Positions 5,419 through 10,634 of a stretch of DNA of 10,634 nucleotides are shown in pieces; within the stretch, counting starts at the first letter, position 1; each line of letters starts with the position of its first letter. The DNA is from Chloroflexota bacterium (GTDB lineage: Bacteria; Chloroflexota; Limnocylindria; Limnocylindrales; CSP1-4). The DNA lies in assembly GCA_003158495.1 (NCBI GenBank), contig PMJT01000026.1, forward strand, positions 1 to 10,634, given 5' to 3'. A model generated the notes under the pieces. That model made no database searches, was not told the DNA's origin, and saw nothing but the letters and a program-made list of their open reading frames with translations. The translations under genes were made by a program, and so were the position numbers.

Positions 5419-6639
5419 ATGGGCAACCGCTGGCTTCAGCCCGCCAGGTCGCAGTACGCAGCGGTTCTACTCGTTGTCGTCTTGTTTTTCGGCTGGGCCG
5501 TGGCGTCGGTGGTCGTGCGGGCGCAAGACAAGTCGGACGTTCCGACCTCGGCCCCGACTTCGGCCCGGACATCGACACCCTCGCCCACGGGCCCCGCCAC
5601 GGCCGATGCCGCCGGCATCGTGTGGCTCTGCATGCCTGCAGCCGCTGCCGACCCATGCGCCGGCAGCCAGGGCCTCACCGTGATCGACGCCGCGGGCAAA
5701 CAGACGGCACAGCCCGCGCCGCCGGACACGAACCCGCCGGTCGACTGCTTCTACGTCTACCCAACGACGAGCCGCCAGAAGACCGTCAATGCCGACCTAT
5801 CGATCGACCCTGAAGAAGTGGGAGTCGCGGTCGCACAGGCCGCGCCCTTCTCGCAGGTATGCAACGTCTTTGCCCCGACGTATCCGCAGGCGACGATCGA
5901 GGCACTCAATTCCGGCCAGATCGACTCGACCGTCATCGAGACCGCATACGAGGGCGTCCGGGCGGCTTTCGCCGACTACCTCGCCAACTACAACCACGGC
6001 CGCGGCGTCCTGCTGATCGGCCACTCCCAGGGCGCGATGATGCTCGTGGGGCTCCTCCATCGCGTGATCGATGCTGACCCGGTGGTCCGCCGACTCCTCG
6101 TTTCGGCACTACTGATGGGAGCCAATGTGACCGTGCCGGTCGGCAAGACGGTCGGTGGCGACTTCGCGAATATCCCGGCATGCGGTTCGACCAGCCAGAC
6201 CGGCTGCGTGGTTGCCTATTCCAGCTTCGATACGACTCCGCCGGCCGGCGCGGCTTTCGGGCGGGTGCCCGACCTGACCATGTTCCAATTCCCCAAGGAC
6301 GGGCCACAGCAGATCCTGTGCGTCAATCCCGCGGCGCCGGCCGGCGGAGCGGCCGTGCTCAAGCCCCAGTTCGTCACGGCCGATATGGCGAAGCTCGCCG
6401 GCGCCCCTACGCCGTTGCCCGCCACCCGGTATGTCTCGTACTCGAACTCCCTGTCCGGTGAGTGCAAGACCGACGGGGACGGGAGCTGGCTGCAGGTCAC
6501 CAGAACCGGATTGCCGGGCACACTCCCGGCCTTCTCGGGGTCGGAAGGGCCGAGCTGGGGGCTGCACGATCTCGACGTCAGCCTGGCCCTCGGCAACCTC
6601 GTCGATCTCGTCCGCACAGAGTCCGCCGCCTACCCCTGA
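5419..6639 (+). CDS. DUF3089 alpha/beta-hydrolase, membrane-anchored paralog
   Basis: This 406-residue protein is a predicted extracytoplasmic serine hydrolase of the DUF3089 family (lysophospholipase/lipase-like fold); the substrate is unknown. One helix (about 13-33) anchors the N-terminus, followed by a Thr/Ser/Pro linker (40-62). The catalytic domain shows DCFYVYPTTSRQKTVN (109-124), the nucleophile elbow GHSQG (201-205, Ser203), and CVVAYSSFD (263-271). The C-terminal SWGLHDLDV (379-387) makes His383 the likely catalytic His; Asp271 is a candidate acid. Eight Cys (71, 80, 110, 148, 255, 263, 301, 349) match the neighbouring paralog, suggesting four disulfides and an oxidising location. 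The frame is open back to 4807, antisense to msrA, but the ATG at 5419 follows GGGAGGGG (5405-5412) and begins the anchor. It is the first of a tandem pair. Confidence 0.88.
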   Translation: MGNRWLQPARSQYAAVLLVVVLFFGWAVASVVVRAQDKSDVPTSAPTSARTSTPSPTGPATADAAGIVWLCMPAAAADPCAGSQGLTVIDAAGKQTAQPAPPDTNPPVDCFYVYPTTSRQKTVNADLSIDPEEVGVAVAQAAPFSQVCNVFAPTYPQATIEALNSGQIDSTVIETAYEGVRAAFADYLANYNHGRGVLLIGHSQGAMMLVGLLHRVIDADPVVRRLLVSALLMGANVTVPVGKTVGGDFANIPACGSTSQTGCVVAYSSFDTTPPAGAAFGRVPDLTMFQFPKDGPQQILCVNPAAPAGGAAVLKPQFVTADMAKLAGAPTPLPATRYVSYSNSLSGECKTDGDGSWLQVTRTGLPGTLPAFSGSEGPSWGLHDLDVSLALGNLVDLVRTESAAYP

Positions 6640-6663
6640 TTGCCGAGGCGCGACCGCCTGAGG

Positions 6664-6690
6664 GGCTGCCGGGGCCGGCGTTAGGCAGCC
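6664..6690 (+). terminator. Hairpin between the two DUF3089 paralogs
   Basis: GGCTGCC (6664-6670) and GGCAGCC (6684-6690) are perfect complements around a 13-base loop, 24 bp after the first paralog's stop. Only a TTT eight bases later follows, so it may terminate weakly, or partly uncouple expression of the second gene. Confidence 0.4.
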
Positions 6691-6717
6691 ATCGATGTTT
6701 GGGGCCACCATGAGCCG

Positions 6718-7959
6718 ATGCGTCGGCCCCTCCTTCCCCTTCTGCTGGGCGTGCTGTGCGCGGCCGCGGCCTGCAACTCACCTGCCCCGAGCGGCCCGAC
6801 CGCGGCGCCAACCGGAGCTGTCGCGACTGGCACTGCTCCGGGCTTCCCCGCTCCGACGGTCTCGGCGTCGCCTACGCCGGCGTCGCCCGCCCCGGCTCCA
6901 TCCGCCTCGGCCGCGCCGGACGACACCGTCTGGCTCTGCAAGCCCGGGCTGGCCGCCGACCCATGCGCAGGCAGCCTCGATGCGACGGCCTTCGGCGCCA
7001 CCGGCAAGTCGACGCTGCAACAAGCAGCTCCCGCGGTCGATCCGCCGATCGACTGCTTCTACGTCTATCCGACGGTGAGCAAGCAGAAGACCGTGAACGC
7101 GACCCTCGCGATCGACCCCGAGGAGCGAGCCGTGGCCGCGGCCCAGGCCGCCCGCTTCTCGCAGGTCTGCCGCGTGTTCGCGCCGATGTACCCGCAGCTG
7201 ACCCTGGCCGCCATAGCCAACCCGAGCAAGATCACCCTCACCGAGGCCGTAGTCGCCTACGGCGCCGTCGACAACGCGTTCCGCAACTACATGGCCCACT
7301 ACAACGACGGCCGCGGCATCGTGTTCATCGGCCACAGCCAGGGCGCGATCATGCTCACCGCCCTGCTCAGGTACGAGGTGGATGCGAACCCGGCAACCAG
7401 GCGGCTCATGGTCTCCGCGATACTCGCGGGCGCAAACGTGACCGTTCCGGTCGGTAAGAGCGTTGGTGGCAGCTTCGCCAACATACCGGCATGCGCGTCG
7501 ACAGCCGAGACCGGCTGCGTCGTCGCGTACTCGAGCTTCGATCGCACGCCCCCGGCCGATGCCGTTTTCGGGCGGACAGGCTCCGCGCTCAGCCTTTTCG
7601 GGGCATCGTCGACGCTTCCCGAGCAGATCCTGTGCGTCAACCCGGCCGCGCCGGGTGGAGGAACGGCGACTCTCGAACCCTACTTCCCAACCGGAGGGCT
7701 GGTCACGCTGCTGGGGAAGGCGGCCCCGAGCTTCGGTGCCTCGACGCCGTGGGTCACCTTCCCGAACGAGTACTCGGCCCATTGCGAGTACAGCGGAGGG
7801 GCGTCCTGGCTGCAGATCGATCACATCGGCAGCCAGGCCGATCCGCGGCCGCGCGTCTCGGAGTCCACGCCCGCCTGGGGTCTGCACACGGTCGACGTGA
7901 ACATCGCCGTCGGCAACCTGGTCGAGCTGGTTCGGTCGGAGGCGGCGGCCTACCACTGA
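6718..7959 (+). CDS. DUF3089 alpha/beta-hydrolase, lipoprotein paralog
   Basis: The 413-residue paralog of the preceding gene is roughly 60% identical by eye across the catalytic domain. Its N-terminus is a short lipoprotein signal, MRRPLLPLLLGVLCAAAAC, with Cys19 as the likely lipidated residue (-3 Ala is acceptable but not ideal). A Pro/Ala/Ser/Thr-rich tether follows (20-68). The catalytic motifs are all kept: DCFYVYPTVSKQKTVN (112-127), GHSQG (205-209, Ser207), CVVAYSSFD (267-275) and WGLHTVDV (387-394, His390). The same eight Cys recur (74, 83, 113, 151, 259, 267, 306, 356). The two differ most at the anchor and in a loop after FGR (about 285-300). The start has only a distant GGGG at 6701-6704, so it may depend on transcription from the first gene. 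It converges on the VOC gene with 11 bp between. Confidence 0.88.
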   Translation: MRRPLLPLLLGVLCAAAACNSPAPSGPTAAPTGAVATGTAPGFPAPTVSASPTPASPAPAPSASAAPDDTVWLCKPGLAADPCAGSLDATAFGATGKSTLQQAAPAVDPPIDCFYVYPTVSKQKTVNATLAIDPEERAVAAAQAARFSQVCRVFAPMYPQLTLAAIANPSKITLTEAVVAYGAVDNAFRNYMAHYNDGRGIVFIGHSQGAIMLTALLRYEVDANPATRRLMVSAILAGANVTVPVGKSVGGSFANIPACASTAETGCVVAYSSFDRTPPADAVFGRTGSALSLFGASSTLPEQILCVNPAAPGGGTATLEPYFPTGGLVTLLGKAAPSFGASTPWVTFPNEYSAHCEYSGGASWLQIDHIGSQADPRPRVSESTPAWGLHTVDVNIAVGNLVELVRSEAAAYH

Positions 7960-7972
7960 GGCCGCACGGCCT
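7959..7972. other. Short hairpin at the convergent gene ends
   Basis: AGGCC (7959-7963) and GGCCT (7968-7972) pair around GCAC, exactly in the 11-bp gap between two converging stops. The stem is short and has no T-run on either side. It may serve as a minimal two-way 3' end, but this is weak evidence. Confidence 0.3.
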
Positions 7973-8333
7973 ACATCCCCGGAAGCGGCTCGAGGATCCC
8001 GAAGGCGTTGCCCTCCGTGTCGAAGGCGTAGGTGAAGCGGCCGATGTTCGGAATATCGTCGATCTTGCCGGTCACGGTCCCGCCGGCTTTCAGGACGGCA
8101 TCGATAGCGGCGTCGATCGAGGCGACGCCGATGGTGTTGATCGTATGCTGGCCGGGCAGCTGGCGGTCAGAGATGGCGCCGTTGATGCCGCGGTCGCCAT
8201 CGCCGGTATCGGCCAGCCAGTACCTGATGCCACCGTCCATCTGGTGGATCTTCCAGCCGAACGCGGACTCGTAGAAACGGACGGCCCGAGCCGGGTCGTC
8301 GGCGGTGATCTCGAAATGGACCGGGCGGCTCAT
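7971..8333 (-). CDS. VOC-family (glyoxalase/bleomycin-resistance fold) protein
   Basis: This 120-residue single-domain protein of the vicinal oxygen chelate superfamily consists of two beta-alpha-beta-beta-beta modules. The first has VHFEITADDPARAVRFYESAFGWKI (5-29), with the typical D-D-x-x-R-A-x-x-F-Y-x-x-x-F-G-W signature. The second has IGVASIDAAIDAVLKAGG (68-85) and ends in DTEGNAFGILEP (105-116). His6 and Glu115 occupy the usual first and last metal-ligand positions. The substrate cannot be told: members include glyoxalases, dioxygenases, epimerases and drug-binding proteins. It is cytosolic. The start is well supported by AGGAGG nine to fourteen bases before the ATG. It follows the sugar kinase gene on the same strand after 116 bp and may have its own promoter. 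Confidence 0.9.
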   Translation of the reverse strand: MSRPVHFEITADDPARAVRFYESAFGWKIHQMDGGIRYWLADTGDGDRGINGAISDRQLPGQHTINTIGVASIDAAIDAVLKAGGTVTGKIDDIPNIGRFTYAFDTEGNAFGILEPLPGM

Positions 8334-8363
8334 GGCGTAACCCTCCTGCTGCTGGACGTCACG

Positions 8364-8392
8364 AGCCTATTGGCGGTCGCTTGAACGGTCCA
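8364..8392 (-). promoter_or_regulatory. Possible promoter of the VOC gene
   Basis: On the minus strand, TGGACC (8392-8387, 4 of 6 to TTGACA) and TAGGCT (8369-8364) are 17 bases apart. This would give a start near 8357 and a leader of about 24 bases including the AGGAGG ribosome binding site. The hexamers are weak matches. Confidence 0.3.
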
Positions 8393-8449
8393 GCCGCCGG
8401 CGCGCCAGATGGGTCAGCGGGTCATCGCAGATCCGCGGCGGCGCCTAGT

Positions 8450-10057
8450 TCAGGCGAGGCCACTCTGGCGCAGGCGCGTGATGACAGCCGGCAGCCACCG
8501 ATCGAGGTACGCGGCGTCATACCTGGCCTGGATTGTGACCGGGGCGGTCACTCGGTCGAACGGCGAAGCGTCGGCCAGGGCATCCGCCACGGACTCGTAG
8601 GCGCCGCACGCGACCCCGGCGACCAGCGCCGCCCCGAGGGCGGCCGCTTCCCCGGTCCGGACCACCTCCAGGCGCCCGGGGCCGAGGGCCGCCTTTGCGA
8701 CGACCCAGCGCCGGTTCCGAGCCCCGCCGCCGGTGACCTTGACCCGGTCCAACGACGTGCCCGTGATGCGGGCCAGCTCGTCTAGCATCCAACGGACGTG
8801 GTAGGCGGCGCCGTCCACCACCGCCGCCGCCAGGTCCACGAGCGTGTGCGTTTCGCGCAATCCCTCGAACTCGAGGCTCGCCGCCGGATCGCGGTGAGGC
8901 GCGGTCCGGCCGCGCAGGTATGGCCGCACGATCGGCTCGACCGGACCGGGCCCGGCCTGGTCGAGCAGGGCGATGAAGCGGGCATAGCGATCCGATTCGG
9001 CCGCTGCCGTGGGCGCAGTAGCCGCGGTAGTGGCCCCGGCAGGGGCGGGGCCCCACGTCCCGGTCGTGCCTCCGGCAAGTGGACCCAGGAACGTGTCCAG
9101 GAACCACTCGATCAGCGCCCCGGACGATTGCAGGCCGCCGGCGACATATGCCAACCCGTCGATGGCGTGGCAGCCCGTAGAGAAGCCACCCCGGCGCACC
9201 TCTTCGATTAGGACCGGCGCACCGGTCACGAGAAGCGCCTGCTCGGCCGTGCCCATCGAATCCAGGACGTCGCCCGGCTTGATGACCCCAGCACCGAGGG
9301 CCGCGGCTATGTGATCGTGTCCGGCAATCGCGACCGGGATTCCCGGGGGCAATCCGAGCCGAGCCGCGGCCACGGCCGTCAGCCCGCCCACCGCCGTACC
9401 GAGAGGCAATATCGGGGCCATCTCGTCCGGTCCCAGGCTGGCCAAAGCCAGCAGGTCGCGATCCCAGCAGCGCCGGGTAACGTCGAAGGCCAGGGTCCGG
9501 CAGGCCAGCGAGGCGTTGGTACCGAGCTCACCCGTCAGGTCGAGCGCGACAAGTTCCGAGACTCCGGCCCAGTGGCGCAACCGCGTGAAGTCGGCCGCCT
9601 TATGCTCGCGCAGCCAGAGCAGCTTGGGCAGCGTGTACTTGGGCTCGGGCCGCAGCCCTGTTCTCGCGAACAGAGCCGGGGCGCCGATCTGGCGCTCCAG
9701 CCACGCGGCCTGGCGCTCCGGGCGCGGGTCGTACCAGGCGAGGATGTCGCCGACCGGCAGGTTGCGACGGTCGATCGGGACGCCGGCCTCCGCCATGCTG
9801 GCGATGCCGATCGCCGTGGGCTTGCCGCCCGGTCCGTCGGCCGCAGCAACGCACTCGGCGATCGCAGCGCTTACCGCGGCGAGCAACTCGGCCGGGCGGT
9901 GGTAGGCGCCGCCGCCGCGCACGACGTGGGTCTCGGTGGGCCGCCGCGCGACGTGGAGCACACCACTCCCCGGTGCCGCGAGCACGGCCTTTATGTGAGT
10001 CGATCCGACATCGACCCCCACGAACGTTCCGGCAGCACGGACCCGATGGGCTGGCAT
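8450..10057 (-). CDS. FGGY-family carbohydrate kinase (xylulokinase-like)
   Basis: This 535-residue cytosolic kinase should phosphorylate a sugar or polyol with ATP. The N-terminal domain begins VGVDVGSTHIKAVL (13-26), the phosphate-1 loop of the ASKHA fold. WYDPR at 108-112 has the Asp/Arg pair that in FGGY kinases contacts the substrate. AGHDHIAAALGAG at 245-257 carries the probable catalytic base Asp248. SMGTAEQALL (267-276) is the phosphate-2 region, and VTGGGARNRRWVVAKAALG (441-459) the second FGGY signature and adenosine site. The GHDH form recalls deoxysugar kinases as much as xylulokinase, so the substrate is left open. A Gly/Ala/Thr/Pro-rich insert lies at about 326-354. No transporter, isomerase or aldolase genes are adjacent. 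The ATG at 10057 begins a few residues before the fold; no good Shine-Dalgarno is visible. Confidence 0.9.
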   Translation of the reverse strand: MPAHRVRAAGTFVGVDVGSTHIKAVLAAPGSGVLHVARRPTETHVVRGGGAYHRPAELLAAVSAAIAECVAAADGPGGKPTAIGIASMAEAGVPIDRRNLPVGDILAWYDPRPERQAAWLERQIGAPALFARTGLRPEPKYTLPKLLWLREHKAADFTRLRHWAGVSELVALDLTGELGTNASLACRTLAFDVTRRCWDRDLLALASLGPDEMAPILPLGTAVGGLTAVAAARLGLPPGIPVAIAGHDHIAAALGAGVIKPGDVLDSMGTAEQALLVTGAPVLIEEVRRGGFSTGCHAIDGLAYVAGGLQSSGALIEWFLDTFLGPLAGGTTGTWGPAPAGATTAATAPTAAAESDRYARFIALLDQAGPGPVEPIVRPYLRGRTAPHRDPAASLEFEGLRETHTLVDLAAAVVDGAAYHVRWMLDELARITGTSLDRVKVTGGGARNRRWVVAKAALGPGRLEVVRTGEAAALGAALVAGVACGAYESVADALADASPFDRVTAPVTIQARYDAAYLDRWLPAVITRLRQSGLA

Positions 10058-10091
10058 CCATCAATCATTGCGCAGGCGCGGCAGATCGTGG

Positions 10092-10108
10092 GGGCTGCGG
10101 CGCAGCCC
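10092..10108. promoter_or_regulatory. Perfect 7-bp inverted repeat upstream of the sugar kinase
   Basis: GGGCTGC (10092-10098) and GCAGCCC (10102-10108) are perfect complements around 3 bases, about 35 bp before the kinase start. Lacking a T-run, it is unlikely to terminate transcription. It could be an operator or a leader hairpin. Confidence 0.4.
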
Positions 10109-10139
10109 GATCGCCGTCGGCCGGTGGCGCCTAGACAGG

Positions 10140-10184
10140 CAACGAAATCGGGGGCGACCCGGGCATTCGTCCGAGCCGCCCCCG
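10140..10184 (-). terminator. Intrinsic terminator of the PDZ-protease gene
   Basis: CGGGGGCG (10149-10156) and CGCCCCCG (10177-10184) are perfect complements. An inner five-pair stem (CTCGG/CCGGG read on the minus strand, one G-U) extends it past one-base bulges. On the minus strand it is followed by ATTTCGTT, a moderately U-rich tail. It starts 13 bp beyond the protease stop. Confidence 0.65.
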
Positions 10185-10196
10185 TGGGGTGTCGGG

Positions 10197-10634
10197 TCAG
10201 TTCGCCTTGTTTGCGGGATCCTGGCCCAACTCCACCTTGACCGTAAGGTCATCGGCGCCGCGGACGAGGCCGATCTCGATGGTCCCGCTGCCGGCCTTCG
10301 CCAGCGCTGCGTGCAACTCATCCGGGTCCTTGAGCGGCGCACGGGCGGCGGCCACGATCAGGTCGCCCTCGCGGATGCCCGCCTTGTCGGCAGGACTGTC
10401 TTCCTCGACGCCGCGGACGAGGATGCCATCTCGATCCGGCAGACCAACCGCTCGCCGAAGATGCCGGGCGACGTGGCTCGGCGCCACGGCGATTCCAAGC
10501 CTCGGCCGTACCGTCGACTGGCCCTTGGAGAGGGCTTCGAACCGCGTCTTGAGCTCGTCATCTGCGGGGATGGCGAGGTAGAAGCCCTCGCCGAGGCGCT
10601 GCGTGTTGAGGCCGAGCATCTTGCCCTCGGCGTC
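10197..10634 (-). CDS. HtrA/DegP-type serine protease, C-terminal part with PDZ domain (cut by window edge)
   Basis: The last 145 residues of a gene that enters from beyond position 10634 are present. The first segment, DAEGKMLGLNTQR and then GFYLAIPADDE (1-27), is the end of a trypsin-like protease domain as found in HtrA/DegP proteins. It is followed by a linker helix and one PDZ domain (about 40-136) with the peptide-binding loop PRLGIAV (44-50) and the core GILVRGVEEDSPADKAGIREGDLIVAAA (70-97). The protein ends nine residues after the PDZ, so it has a single one. HtrA proteases degrade or refold damaged envelope proteins. The catalytic triad and any membrane anchor lie outside the window. 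An ATG at 10619 is internal, not the start. A terminator follows the stop. Confidence 0.92.
   Translation of the reverse strand, partial: DAEGKMLGLNTQRLGEGFYLAIPADDELKTRFEALSKGQSTVRPRLGIAVAPSHVARHLRRAVGLPDRDGILVRGVEEDSPADKAGIREGDLIVAAARAPLKDPDELHAALAKAGSGTIEIGLVRGADDLTVKVELGQDPANKAN

Noticed and set aside
6778..7956. 392-residue minus-strand ORF opposite the second DUF3089 gene
   Set aside because: It is an Arg/Gly/Asp-rich antisense shadow from GC-biased third positions with no motif or start signal; the plus-strand gene has clear homology features.
9311..10240. 309-residue plus-strand ORF opposite the sugar kinase
   Set aside because: It lies antisense to conserved kinase motifs and the protease end, and its composition is typical of a GC-rich shadow frame.
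10189..10581. Plus-strand ORF over the PDZ region
   Set aside because: The minus strand encodes a recognisable HtrA C-terminus with PDZ motifs, so the plus frame is a shadow.
1..10634. Defence island, mobile element, CRISPR or biosynthetic cluster
   Set aside because: No transposase, integrase, nuclease, Cas or synthase motifs, no direct-repeat array and no tRNA-like cloverleaf were seen. All well-supported genes are of regulatory, repair, hydrolase, kinase, protease or small unknown types.

Overview
This is a high-GC chromosomal segment from a bacterium. Protein families and start-site architecture fit a high-GC terrestrial lineage such as Chloroflexota (Limnocylindria-like) or Actinomycetota. 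That is an inference from GC content, from lipoproteins and small proteins that resemble families of those groups, and from at least three genes whose -10 hexamer (TANNNT) lies 7-8 bases before the start codon, the signature of leaderless mRNAs. I see no rRNA, tRNA, CRISPR array, transposase, integrase or phage gene. The window looks like ordinary chromosome with mostly short, independently transcribed units.

Layout, left to right. An exported lipoprotein (44-805, +) converges on a 77-residue Cys-containing protein (880-1113, -), with a minus-strand intrinsic terminator between them. The small gene is divergent from a TetR-family repressor (1162-1821, +). Their 48-bp gap holds two face-to-face promoters sharing one palindrome, the best-resolved regulatory site here. 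The repressor converges on a two-gene minus-strand unit: a 68-residue protein (3414-3620) and a GAF-GAF-GGDEF diguanylate cyclase (1838-3427) overlapping it by 14 bp. Next, a 100-residue membrane-anchored Cys/His protein (3815-4117, +) has its own leaderless-type promoter. A 450-bp poorly coding stretch follows, with a CGCGGGG tandem repeat and one doubtful minus-strand membrane ORF carrying a CXXCH motif.

The second half starts with peptide methionine sulfoxide reductase A (4568-5278, -), divergent from two tandem paralogous DUF3089 alpha/beta hydrolases (5419-6639 and 6718-7959, +). Both are predicted to be outside the cytoplasm but are anchored differently: the first by a membrane helix, the second by a lipid. 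The second converges on a VOC/glyoxalase-fold protein (7971-8333, -). Upstream of that, on the same strand, are an FGGY-family sugar kinase (8450-10057) and the 3' end of an HtrA/DegP-type protease with a PDZ domain (10197 to the window edge), separated by an intrinsic terminator.

The genes do not form one pathway. A loose theme is envelope and stress physiology: secreted disulfide-rich hydrolases, lipoproteins, an HtrA protease, MsrA repair and c-di-GMP signalling. I found no clear undescribed defence or mobile system. The most noteworthy items are the tetR/small-protein switch, the tandem DUF3089 pair, the leaderless promoters and several palindromes in intergenic gaps.
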